NCBI GenBank assembly: GCA_003427395.1
Contig: BFEA01000041.1
Span: forward strand, 1,584,397 to 1,607,752
Reading direction: 5' to 3'
DNA length: 23,356 nt
Source: Chara braunii
Taxonomy: Eukaryota > Streptophyta > Charophyceae > Charales > Characeae
The notes beneath the pieces are model-generated. The model was not told where the DNA came from and did no database searches. It worked only from the letters and a program-made list of their open reading frames with translations. Position 1 is the stretch's first letter. Each line of letters starts with the position of its first letter. The position numbers and the translations under genes are program-made. Shown here in pieces: positions 7,406 to 15,769 of the stretch.

Positions 7406-8395
7406 TGTAGTTCCCCGCTGGATTGGCCAAGACATCGACCGTCGGAGAAACCAACGAATCGTACAGCCGGGTAGGTGGGGCCGCATGCGAAATAGAGAGA
7501 GAGAAAGAGAGAGAGGATTACGAGGAGAGCAGATAGGGGAGCGGCCGTCACCGAGATGAACAAGCACCTCACTTCCAAAGCATTATGTGGGAGAACGAAC
7601 AAGGGCTGAGGAGGAAGGCAAGAGAAGGAGGCACCAACCGAAGCGCCACCCGACTGCGTCAAGTACGCCCATATGCACGCCGATGACCTGAGAGGGTTGG
7701 ATGGATGCGTAGAGGCGAGGCGAAGAGGAGCAAAACGAACAGGGGGCAGAGAGGTAAGGAACATTGGAGATCACCCAATAATCAAAGGGATTATAGGAAA
7801 GGGCACGTGAAGGAGGAGAGAGGAGCAGAAGGGGAGCAGCAGCAGAAGTGAGAACGCTAGCCTTCAAAGTGGAATTGCACAGAATGGAATAGAATGGTAG
7901 GGCAATGGTCCGCTGCAGCAAAAGCTGCCGACGAGAGGCAGAGCACGGAGACAAGAGGGGAAGAAAGACGGCGAAGGAGAAGGAGAAGACATCAAAGCGC
8001 CTAGGTATGGAGACAAAAAGATATGAAACAGTCCCAATGGAACGCGGGAGACGAAGGGGGGCAGGAAGAGGCGGAGGACCGGTCTTGTGCTCTTGAGCAG
8101 GGATCGCGTCAATGCAAGTTAGATAGTGAATTGTGAGTCCATGCACCCGCTGAATCCTCTCTTCACCTCCTCCTCTCCACTCGTTCGCTCAAATACCTTG
8201 CACGTGCAAGAGGAACAACGGTTGGCGGCGACCTGGAGCTCATCAACAGAGAGAAAGAGAGGAGAGAGGGGGAGAGACGCGGGCGGGACGCGGGGGGAAG
8301 GGGGCGTGTGAGAGAGAGAGAAGAGAAGGAGGAGGAGGAGGAGGCGGCGGCGGCGGGTGGGCGGAAAATATGGCCAGCCGGGAGACCAAGAACGG
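7406..8395. other. Purine-rich strand, no supported gene
   Basis: About 1 kb with strong G+A bias on the plus strand, including GA runs at 7494-7516 and 8302-8345 and GGA/GGC runs at 8328-8356. Stop codons are scarce on the minus strand simply because of this bias, so the long minus frames (7583-8146, 8163-8609), full of Ser, Pro and Leu, are not good evidence for genes. Such mirror-symmetric purine tracts can adopt triplex structures. Confidence 0.5.
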
Positions 8396-8492
8396 CGATG
8401 GATGGATAGACGGATGGATGGATGGATGGGGGTGGATGGGGGTGGATGGACGGGAACGGCTGGACGGAGATGGAAAGAGATGGGTGGACGTA
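8396..8492. repeat. (GGAT)n-type minisatellite
   Basis: GATGGATGGATAGACGGATG continues as GGATGGATGG and GGGGTGGAT repeats, degenerating into GGACGGAGATGG-type words. Confidence 0.85.
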
Positions 8493-8858
8493 GATTGACG
8501 GCTGCAGATCAGAAGTATGTGCTCCCAGATACGGGATACCGATGCATCGTGCTATCGGGCAAACCAGTGCACTCAGGAGTCGATCGATCGGTGGCAGATA
8601 AGACACCATAGACTCCCAAAGCTCCTCCTCCCCGCCCCACCCTCCGCCCCCGGCCCCTCTCTTTCCCCCTTTCCCTTCCGCCTCAATCCTGTCCGGTCCC
8701 CCCTCTCAATCCCCAACTCCCCAGGACATGATGCGCTGAGACAAGCGTCATCATTCATTGCCGTGGATCTTTGCAATCAGGTACGACCACAAACTACTCA
8801 TCGATTTGTTTCTGAAAAAGACAAGAAAGAGAGAGAGAGAGAGGGAGAGGAAAGAGAG
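8493..8858. other. No supported gene; C-rich stretch
   Basis: Holds a pyrimidine-rich stretch (about 8618-8725) that is compositionally complementary to the purine-rich DNA at 8240-8350. A GA-rich run leads into the U2 fragment. No TATA or upstream snRNA promoter element is visible. Confidence 0.4.
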
Positions 8859-8928
8859 ACCTTTCTCGGCCTTTTGGCTAAGATCACGTGTAGTATCTGT
8901 TCTGACCAGTTTAATATCTGATCCGTGG
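8859..8928 (+). ncRNA. U2 snRNA 5' segment, truncated, probable pseudogene
   Basis: The sequence from ACCTTTCTCGG through CCTTTTGGCTAAGATCA, GTGTAGTATCTGTTCT and CAGTTTAATATCTGAT matches the universally conserved first ~70 nt of spliceosomal U2 snRNA. It includes the branch-site pairing element GTAGTA (about 8890-8895). The leading ACCTTTCTCGG is the plant form; animals have CGCTTCTCGG. It then breaks into AAACATAC and an A-run (8937-8946) with no stem IIb, Sm site or 3' stem-loops. A usual U2 is about 190 nt. Substitutions from the usual sequence include CACGTG for CAAGTG, GACCAG for TATCAG and TCCGTG for TACGTG/TATGTG. The upstream 40 bp is a GA-rich repeat, not a plant snRNA promoter. AGAGAC stands on both sides (8855-8860 and 8946-8951) and could be a target duplication, but the flanks are low complexity. 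The most likely reading is a 3'-truncated retroposed copy. Confidence 0.85.
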
Positions 8929-9022
8929 AAACATACAAAAAAAAAAGAGACAGAGAGAGAGAGAAAAAGAAAGAACTACCGACCTGAAAATTGAACTGGT
9001 AAAAAATAAAAATAAAAAACTA

Positions 9023-9023
9023 C

Positions 9024-9081
<58 letters not shown>

Positions 9082-9095
9082 CCCATAACATCAAC

Positions 9096-9151
<56 letters not shown>

Positions 9152-9157
9152 CACACA
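9023..9157. repeat. Two compound (CT)n(CA)n microsatellites
   Basis: CT 9023-9044 then CA 9045-9075, followed by CT 9097-9119 then CA 9120-9157. The same order twice suggests a duplication of a compound repeat with a 21-bp spacer. Confidence 0.9.
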
Positions 9158-9429
9158 GAGGCGGGACGGCAATCCGTGACCACGCGTGGGGAATACCGGA
9201 GAACGAAGCGGCGGGTTGTCCCGCACGCGCGCGAGAGAGAGAGAGAGTTTCCAGGAGAGGCGACACAAGAGGCGATAGGAACTCCCGCGCGTCGATGTTG
9301 AGCGTCTACAGCATTCGAGACCGACCATGCAGCCTCGGTCCCCTGCTAATGTGCAAATTAACTTTTCGCAAAAGCACCGAAAGATACACCGCCGTTTTTT
9401 TTTTCCCGGGACTGTTTTCGACTCATCCA
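9158..9429. other. No supported gene
   Basis: Overlapping frames on both strands but none with a recognisable domain. A T-run at about 9395-9404 precedes the C-rich block. Confidence 0.4.
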
Positions 9430-9720
9430 CCCCGAAAGACAGCTGCCGCCGGGCCCCTTTTCCTCCCCCACACACAAAAAAAGCCTCCGCCCGAAAAGGA
9501 AAATGGACGACGCCCGGCACCACGGTGGCGACCGCCCTCACCTACCGACGGTCCTTCGACTTCTCCACGGGAGCGCGACCCCACACACGACCGGTCCGTC
9601 TTCTTCCCCCGACCGCACCCTTCCCACGCACCGCACGACGCCCTATAAACCCCTCTTACCTGTCATCGACATTCCCGAAACGGCAAACGCCCGCTACACG
9701 ACAAAAGTCAGCACCGCAAA
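9430..9720. other. C-rich block with CpG excess (copy 2)
   Basis: A relative of 401-808. CGAC recurs about eleven times. In roughly 9480-9720 hand counts give CpG 29 to GpC 15 and ApC+GpT 34 to TpG+CpA 19. Both copies carry GGTCCGTCT and close with CGACAAAAG followed by the CGCAGCC hairpin. Alignment between copies is patchy. Plus-strand frames (9295-9648, 9327-10016, 9503-9757) are rich in Pro, Thr and Arg as expected from composition and are not supported as genes. Confidence 0.5.
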
Positions 9721-9721
9721 A

Positions 9722-9739
9722 CGCAGCCTACTGGCTGCG
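9722..9739. repeat. Perfect 7-bp stem hairpin ending block 2
   Basis: CGCAGCC, loop TACT, GGCTGCG. Equivalent to 810-826, also followed by AACTG. Confidence 0.8.
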
Positions 9740-10187
9740 AACTGGCCAACTTCCTAGCACTCGCGAGCTTCCTCGCGGAAACAGCCTCACGAGTTTAGTA
9801 AGGGGTTCGTGGGTCCTATGTGGCGGCAGGCAGTTATTTCGCGAGAGTTCCACCTCGGCCCACCGGGAGCGGCGGGGGGGTACCAGGAATGGCCTGGCAA
9901 TCCTGGTGTCTGCTCGTCCGCGGAAAGCCTGTTCGTGGGAGGTGTCACTGCCGTTGGGGACGAGTGTAGTGGCTGGTTTGAACATCCGGGTCGTGGGGTC
10001 GCAGACACCATCATGAACTGTTCCTCCACCTTCCAAATATAGCACAGGAGTGGCATTGGAATGGGCAGTTTTGAATGTGCCACGTGCAGTCTAGAGCGGC
10101 GGCCAGTTGTGGACCCATCCCGTTGTCGAGCGCATTTGTCTCGTAGGGGGACGCTCCCGACCACGTCACACAGGATTTAGGAGGACT
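9740..10187. other. No supported gene
   Basis: Both strands have frames of 77-125 codons across this GC-rich stretch (for example 9809-10042 plus, 9728-10045 minus), but they overlap antiparallel and no motif decides between them. I leave them uncalled. Confidence 0.35.
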
Positions 10188-10518
10188 TTTAACTGAGCGG
10201 TGCTGCTCCGACCGAGTGCGCCAGCCATACCTCTCGCAAATCCCTATGACAGGATAGGGTCACACGACGTACAACTTACCTCCACTTGTGGGAGTTGTCA
10301 CCATCCCGTCCGTGAACGTTGTCACGCGCGGCAGTCCCACACCCATACGCAAAGTAGTATTTTCAGTGTTGGACCTCATGGTCGCATCACGCAGGAGTTT
10401 TAGAAACGTTTCAACTCCGACCGTGCGCGCCAGCTATACCTCTCGCGGCTCCCTGCGACAGGACAGAGGTCCCGTGAGGTACAACTCACCTCCACATGCG
10501 GGAGCTGTCACCATCCCT
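10188..10518. repeat. ~208-bp tandem unit, two copies, with conserved hairpin
   Basis: 10188-10310 and 10397-10518 share CTCCGACCG-G-GCGCCAGC-ATACCTCTCGC, a stem-loop, and GTACAACT-ACCTCCAC through TGTCACCATCCC. The stem-loop is CCCTAT-GACAGG-ATAGGG in the first copy and CCCTG-CGACAGGA-CAGAGG in the second. A third copy at about 18035-18150 has CCCTA-CGACAGGT-TAGGG. The second copy also has an outer stem TACCTC/GAGGTA. Confidence 0.75.
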
Positions 10519-11720
10519 TAGGTGGGCCTATCCCTGCTGAGCTACTGACTCACGTGCGAAGGTTTTTACTTGCAATCGTAAAGGTAAGTCAGCCGAGGGC
10601 GTTTGCTCGATCGCCGTAGCATAGGCATACGTGCGGTTGAACGCCTAAGACTGACCGGTATACGTGTCGGGCATCGGGGAGCTGATCTCCCGGACCGACT
10701 TACAATTCAGGTTGACTCGACTGACGAACGTTCGCGCATTCTACGCTTTGAATATAAATAGTTTTAATATGTATGACTCATAACCTATCTTTTTTTTCGG
10801 AGCAGGATTCCCTCAATACTTGAATTATCAGGAATCGTTCGTAAGTTATATACCCTATCTTACCTAGTGATTAAATCCATTCAATATATCTTTTATGAAA
10901 ACCTCTTTGTCACATCACACATATATAGGAGACAAAATGAGACTGAATAATTAGACAAGGAGATGTCTTTTACATTTTACACAAACATCAGAATAAACAA
11001 AACTTCGACTTTTGAAAAAGAAGCAACATAGGCTCTTGGCCTTTCAAACAGACATCACAAACAAAAATAGGTTCATGACCTTTCAAAGAAAATGACATAA
11101 AAAAGACTCTCTAGCCTTGTCAATTATCATAATTCATTTAGCATCAAGAAAAGGGTAAAGTCTGGAAACCAAACCAAATATACAAAGGTTAGGTGTCGAT
11201 GAAGTGTTTGAGTCGAGACTCAGGTAAGCATAAGTTCGTAATGCGTGTTGAGTGAATAGCACATGGTTGGTCGTTTTACTGACCTGCAAACAGAATCAAT
11301 CACATTTACACAATTCTAACAGAATCAACCTTTTATTCACTTTTACCCGCATTACACTTACACTTACAACCTTGCCGCTAGACATCTCATTTTTCGACTT
11401 AGTCATTTAGCCTCATCTGACTTTAGTCATTCAAGGACCTTTTTTTTACCAAACACAGACCCTTTAGACAATGACCCGAAAATCAGAGATGTCATTCAGT
11501 ACAAAGGTCGATGCAAAGTGTGAGTGTCGAGGGTGAGTGAGGGTTGAGTTGGCGAACCAACATGTTAGCATAAGGCAACAACATGTAGTCTTGTATAGAC
11601 TCATAAGGAGTCTTCTTGGTTAAGATGACCTGCAATCACACACAGGTCCACGTGGTCTCAACACCTCTTTGCTACCGATACGACCCTATTTGAAGTTCAA
11701 CATAGTGAACTTTATTTTAG
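10340..11720. mobile_element. Long non-coding repeat element, copy 1
   Basis: This stretch aligns in order, at an estimated 70-80% by eye, with 17965-19290. Shared landmarks are CACACCCA-ACG, GGACCTCA-GG-CG-ATCACGCAGGAG, the CCCTA hairpin, GCATA-ACGTG-GGTTGAACGC, GCTGATCTCCCGGACC, GACTGACGAACGTTC, ACATAGG-C-TTG-CCTTTCAAAC, GTTGGTCGT-TTACTGACCTGC, AACCAACATGTTA-CATAAGGCA and TGACCTGCAATCACACACAGG. No frame over 60 codons is conserved, and I see no terminal inverted repeats, reverse transcriptase or transposase. It contains many short dyads, for example GGTC/GACC, AGACTC/GAGTCT and GACCTG/CAGGTC. It could be the non-coding part of a retroelement, a satellite-like unit or a transcribed structured RNA locus. 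True ends are unknown. Confidence 0.7.
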
Positions 11721-11924
11721 TCGAAAAAATACTATATCGACATAACTCTCTCCAGGTAGCATCTCTAACTTCTTATCAGATCAACTTTTAGAGATAGTTG
11801 TCTAAAAGAAGAAAAGTATAGAGCTAACATCGCCAAAATTTCCCCATTCAGACATACACATATAAAATATCTTCAATCTCATACGGAGTAGAAATATAAG
11901 ATTCGACATCAATCACTAGGTTAA

Positions 11925-11964
11925 GGTAGCAGGATAGGTCATACGGGGCCACATTCCTTCTACC
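11925..11964. repeat. Diverged stem-loop upstream of the array
   Basis: Outer stem GGTAG/CTACC, inner stem GGTC/GGCC (one G-T pair) around ATACGG, with the same asymmetry as the main array units: short 5' internal loop, longer pyrimidine-rich 3' internal loop. Confidence 0.5.
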
Positions 11965-12086
11965 TCCACCTCAGTAGAATCAGAAAATAGATATTGTCAG
12001 TTCGTTAGTCTTTTGCAGGATCTTCATAAGAGTTGTCATAAAAGGGTAGTTCACACAGATCCTCAGTTTATTGGTCGCCTGGTCGT

Positions 12087-12525
12087 AATAGGGCAAACCT
12101 TATGGGGTCTCACTTCTCCTATCATCGTTTGGTGCACGGTTGGCGGACAATAAGGCAGGTTTCTCAGAGTCTCGCTTCTCTTATCACCACCTCCCTTACC
12201 CGTGTTATCATTGCAATAGGGCAGACCTTGCGGGTCTCGCTCCTCCTATCGCTTACTTGCATTGATGCAAAGTTGGCTGGTAATAAGGCAGGCTTCTCGG
12301 AGCCTCGCTTCTCTTATCACCATCCTTCCTTATGCGTGTCATTATAGCGATAGGGCAGGTCTTGCGACCTCGCTCCTCCTACCGCTTACTTGCGCTGATG
12401 CATGGCTGACTGAAAATAAGGCAGGCTTCTCGGAGCCTCGCTTATCTTATTACCACCTTTTTCCTTAGCCGTACAATTAGGCAATAGGGCAGGCCACTTG
12501 GGGCCTCGCTCCTCCTATCACCCTC
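12087..12525. repeat. ~133-bp tandem array of alternating double stem-loops (A and B)
   Basis: Type A motifs start at 12087, 12215, 12349 and 12483 (spacing 128, 134, 134). Type B motifs start at 12149, 12282 and 12415 (spacing 133, 133). Each motif is an outer stem, GC, inner stem, 4-6-base loop, inner stem, then CGCTYCT, then the outer stem. Type A outer stems are ATAGG/CCTAT and type B outer stems are ATAAG/CTTAT. Inner stems are AAACC/GGTCT (one mismatch), AGACC/GGTCT, AGGTC/GACCT and AGGCC/GGCCT in A, and AGGTT/AGTCT (two G-T pairs), AGGCT/AGCCT and AGGCT/AGCCT in B. Short plus-strand frames across the array reflect the repeat, not a gene. Confidence 0.85.
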
Positions 12526-12818
12526 GCAAGTTCTCTCGATGAACTCGGTCGTCGCTTTTGACGCTTCTTAAGCCCTGGATCATTCGAAAGTCTTTAAGCT
12601 CATGCGGGTAGGCCATACGAAACTTGTGCCCCACACCTTAAAGACCTTCTGCCTGATCTCTGAACTGTGTTAGTTTATGATTTTTTAGAAGATGCTTTAG
12701 TCAACTGTAGGGCAAGAGTTAGTTGATGTTGTCCACTTTCATAGTACTTGATCAATAGCACGCACAATCCCTCAATCCACTGTGAACCCTACTTTATCAA
12801 TGTTAGGTGGTTTATTAA
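12526..12818. other. No supported gene
   Basis: AT-moderate sequence between the array and an outlying stem-loop. No frame or motif recognised. Confidence 0.4.
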
Positions 12819-12852
12819 GCAAGGCAGGACTGCACGGAGTCGATTCCCTTGC
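12819..12852. repeat. Outlying B-type stem-loop
   Basis: GCAAGG at 12819-12824 pairs with CCTTGC at 12847-12852. Inside, GACT pairs with AGTC around GCACGG. It keeps the AAGGCAGG start of type B but with different paired bases. Confidence 0.6.
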
Positions 12853-12861
12853 GGTCACATT

Positions 12862-12879
12862 AAAAAAAAAAAAAAAAAA
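12862..12879. repeat. A18 run
   Basis: Homopolymer directly after the outlying stem-loop. Possibly a retroposon tail, but no target duplication was found. Confidence 0.7.
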
Positions 12880-13095
12880 ACACTCACATAGCAAGACAGT
12901 TTCACGAAACTTCTCGTTCTCTCTATTTTTTCAACAACAGTTAGTCATACCCAGTCCCTTTCTGTCAAATCATGGCAGATGAACTGCGCATCACATTGTC
13001 TTACTCGATTAGCTGCGCACAGTGTCCGTTCACTTGGCTGGCTGTGCACTGCACCCCGCTCACCCCAGTTGGCTGCGGACAACACCGTTGTCGGA

Positions 13096-13121
13096 CCAAA
13101 TACCCTTACAAGGGTATTTGG
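13096..13121. repeat. Perfect 12-bp palindrome with 2-base centre
   Basis: CCAAATACCCTT, AC, AAGGGTATTTGG. Two weaker dyads follow at once: GTCG/CGAC (about 13135-13149) and ATATCGG/CCGCGATA (about 13150-13168). Confidence 0.9.
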
Positions 13122-13871
13122 CCATGTTTTTGCAGTCGACACAATCGACGATATCGGCTACCGCGATAGAGCCAGTCTAGGATGAAAAGGGGTGTGCGCG
13201 TTTTCGCACGACACTTGAAACAATTTCCTCAGCCATTGAGGCCGGGGCGAATCGTTGGGAGAAAATTTCGAAAGTTTGTGCGCACATTGATGTGGCGTAC
13301 ACTGTGATGGTTAGGATTAGTAGAAATACCCTATGACCGAAAAGGTCGAGGGGCTGGTCGGGTTAATACTGTGTCAGGTGGATCTACGATACTCACTTAA
13401 ACCTGACCTGGTACCTGTCAACTCTTGTCTACTTCTACTCGACCTCGGGTACTCGACGCGTCTACCTTAGTGTGGTACCGACCTACTTGTTACTTGAGTA
13501 TTTTCCACGGCTCTTAGTTGCCGCGGACCTCTTCTTTCCTCACCACTCTAGTGTTTACCCCGCCGTGACCCTCAAATGGCGCGGCCACGGCTAAGTACCA
13601 GCCCGACGGGCCTTCTGATTAGGCAAATGCCCTTGCGGGTCATACGCACACTCGAACCGACAAGCACTAAGACAGGGATGCAGGCCGGCAAGTGAGCACA
13701 CTCGCAGATTTAGAAATGGGCTCGGACTACTAGGCAGACCGAGCCCCACTACTCAATATATACCTAAGCAACTCCTCTTCAAGCCAAAGTAGGAGCTAAC
13801 CCAGTAGGTTTCGAGGTGGATTATCAAATGAGGGGTACGGGGATCAAGTTCACCCAACCTGACCTTGGGCT
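13122..13871. other. No conventional gene; block with odd dinucleotide balance
   Basis: Neither strand carries a supported frame. Dyads include GTGCG/CGCAC (about 13194-13209), CCTC/GAGG, CACAT/ATGTG, GACC/GGTC and GCTCGG/CCGAGC. In 13381-13560 ApC+GpT outnumber TpG+CpA by about 35 to 15, and in 13381-13510 TpA outnumbers ApT by about 12 to 3. The right part (13621-13860) is normal. Confidence 0.5.
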
Positions 13872-13892
13872 AGCTCCTTTTGAAAAGGAGCT
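13872..13892. repeat. Perfect 10-bp palindrome with 1-base centre
   Basis: AGCTCCTTTT, G, AAAAGGAGCT. Read as RNA on the plus strand it is followed by CTGCTTTTG, a weak T-run. Confidence 0.9.
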
Positions 13893-13910
13893 CTGCTTTT
13901 GTTTTGCCCA

Positions 13911-13950
13911 GGTTCGGTCGACCGGGACTTGAACCCACGACCTCAGGGAT
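13911..13950 (-). other. tRNA T-arm/B-box-like segment
   Basis: The minus strand reads GAGGTCGTGGGTTCAAGTCC, which fits a tRNA T-arm and the RNA polymerase III B-box consensus (GGTTCRANTCC). The T-stem is imperfect (GTGGG against CCCGG), and I find no matching acceptor stem, D-arm or A-box, so it is not an intact tRNA gene. It could be the end of a tRNA-derived SINE or a decayed tRNA. Confidence 0.35.
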
Positions 13951-14523
13951 AGGATTAGAAGGAGTTAGTTAGTTAGTTTGCGTGCCCGACACTTGGGACG
14001 ACAGGGTAGTTAGCGGTTAGATTCTTTTAGTTTTCTTTAATTTTTTTTTACTTTAAGTATCTTTAGTAGTTAGATTCCCTCTTTTATTAATTTTATTATC
14101 TTCTTTTCCTTTTGACCTGTATGTGTTTTTTATAATTTTGTTTTGATGAATCTGTCGCGGGATCCGCAACGGATTCTCCATTGGTACTGTACGGATCTCG
14201 TTTTCGGAAGGTAGCTCGATGAAAGTTGCACCCGACCACACTACGTGAGAAGTAACACGGGGGGGGAAAGGTGATCGCAGCAAGGAAGGGAGGCAACCAC
14301 GCGGAGGCAGCGCGACTCGGGAAAAGTTGCGGGCTCGTGCGTGCCCGAGATGCTTGTGAAGAGTGTGTGCGGGAAGCGACTACGGAGGATGCGGCAGAGA
14401 TCAGATGAATGATGTCGAGTGGCACAGGGACTGTGTGGTGGGAGCACCGAGGTAGCTGCGCGCGGGGAAAGTAGCGGGAGAAGCAGTGGTAGGAGAAGAA
14501 GAAAGGAGAAGAAGAGGGAGGAA
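13951..14523. other. No supported gene
   Basis: T-rich DNA (13990-14140) follows a short GTTA repeat at about 13965-13978. A purine-rich stretch with a G8 run lies near 14260. Minus-strand frames of 68-109 codons here lack any recognisable feature. Confidence 0.4.
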
Positions 14524-14581
14524 ATGAAGAAGAAGAAGAAGAAGAAGAAGAAGAAGAAGAAGAAGAAGAAGAAGAAGAAAA
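14524..14581. repeat. (AAG)n microsatellite
   Basis: About 19 GAA/AAG units. Confidence 0.95.
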
Positions 14582-14815
14582 AGGGAAGGGAAAAAAGGTT
14601 TACCGCGACGGGATAAATTGTTGTAATTACCGATCTTGAATGAGGAATATCTAGTAAGCGCGAGTCATCAGCTCGTGCCGATTACATCCCTGCTCTTTGC
14701 ATACACCTCCGTCCCTCTTACCGATTGAATGGTCCGGTGAAGTGTTTGGGTCGCAGTAATCTCGGCAGTTTACCGCTGGGGGTGTTGAGGAAAGTTCATT
14801 GAATCTTGTCATTTA
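14582..14815. other. No supported gene
   Basis: Unique-looking sequence between two purine repeats. Nothing recognised. Confidence 0.4.
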
Positions 14816-14900
14816 GAGGGAAGAAGAATGAGAGGAAGGAGAGAGGAGGAGGAAGGAGAAGGAGAAGAAGAAGGAGAAGAAGGAGAGAAGAGGAGAAGAA
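14816..14900. repeat. GGA/GAA-rich purine tract
   Basis: Nearly pure purine on the plus strand, made of GGA, GAA and AGG words. Confidence 0.85.
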
Positions 14901-14919
14901 CATTGGATTGCGACGACGA

Positions 14920-15262
14920 CGATGACGATGTGACACGACGAGGACGACAACCCCGACTTCGACGGACTGACGGCGGCAACGACGACGACGGGGGAGCGAG
15001 ATAAAGAACAGGTAGGCCTTTAATCTCAAGGCTCACTCCCCAACACTATCAGCAATGAAACGAGCAAGATGAATAAAAATAATAATAATAATAATAAAAT
15101 AAATAAAAAATAAATAAGCAAATAAATAAAATAGAATGAATGTGTCTACCGCTAGAACATGGGAATATCCACTACTACATATGTGCGTGTGTGTACGAGC
15201 GTGTGACCGCGCGCTATCATCGTTTGGACATCTGTCTGTGTATGCGTGTGTGTGTGAGAGAG
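14920..15262 (+). repeat. Exon-end-like duplicated unit, copy 1
   Basis: GCGGC-AACGACGACGACGGGGG then AAGAACAG followed by GTAGGC (donor-like at 15011/15012). After this come CTACCGCTAGAACA-GG-AAT and a TG/GA-rich tail at 15242-15262. The same order recurs at 15735-15932. An AATA repeat (15071-15130) is inserted only in this copy. Confidence 0.6.
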
Positions 15263-15463
15263 AGCGGGTTGTGATGAGAAAGGACAAGGCGGAGTACCGA
15301 GCATGGAGGGAAAGCGAGACGAGAAGAGGAGACTGCGCGGAGGTAGAAAAGAACTGCGCGGAGTAAAGGAGAAGAATGCTGCAAGGGAGTAAGAAAGAAA
15401 TGACGACGCGCGGGAAGGCGAGGTGGAAGAAGGTTGCGCGAAGGTAAAAGAAGACCGAGCGGA

Positions 15464-15545
15464 GGAAGAAGAAGACGAAGAAGAAGAAGAAGAAAAAAAA
15501 GAAGAAGAAGAAGAAGAAGAAGAAGAAGAAGAAGAAGAAGAAGAG
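15464..15545. repeat. (AAG)n microsatellite, interrupted
   Basis: About 27 GAA/AAG units with an A8 interruption near 15495. Confidence 0.95.
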
Positions 15546-15769
15546 GGGAAAAGAGGGTACTCACCTCGGCCCAATGGCCGCTGCTTATCGGGGGTGAGGG
15601 TGGAGACTGCATCGGCCTAATGGCATTGCGAGGTCGGATCCGCCATCCACCCGACGTGTTGAATGCGCACTCGTGTTCTTCGAGTGGTGGTCTCAGCATG
15701 CTGCATTTTGTGACGGATCATGTTGAGTTGCACTGGCGGCGACGACGACGAGGGGGAGTGAGAGAACAG
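15546..15769 (+). CDS. Possible exon ending at a consensus splice donor
   Basis: The frame open from 15434 to 15820 reads, after the Arg-rich AAG tract, through segments such as GRIRHPPDVLNAHSC and LSMLHFVTDHVELHW. It reaches CAG|GTAAGT at 15769/15770, a strong donor consensus. The last ~35 bp before the donor are duplicated at about 14970-15011, also ending in CAG|GT. I do not recognise the peptide. The minus strand is equally open and carries its own donor-like GAG|GTGAGT (GTGAGT is on plus 15557-15562), so strand and coding status are uncertain. No acceptor or start was identified. Confidence 0.15.

Noticed and set aside
7583-8609. Long minus-strand frames of about 150-190 codons
   Set aside because: The minus strand is pyrimidine-rich here, which removes stop codons. 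The translations are Ser/Pro/Leu-rich without any domain.
9728-10164. Antiparallel frames of 77-125 codons
   Set aside because: Plus and minus frames overlap and nothing distinguishes a coding strand.
10340-11720. LTR pair of one retrotransposon with 17965-19290
   Set aside because: The orientation and spacing would fit, but no TG...CA ends, primer binding site, polypurine tract or pol domains were seen between them.
13911-13950. tRNA gene on the minus strand
   Set aside because: The T-arm is present, but acceptor stem, D-arm and A-box are missing, so only a B-box-like relic is listed.
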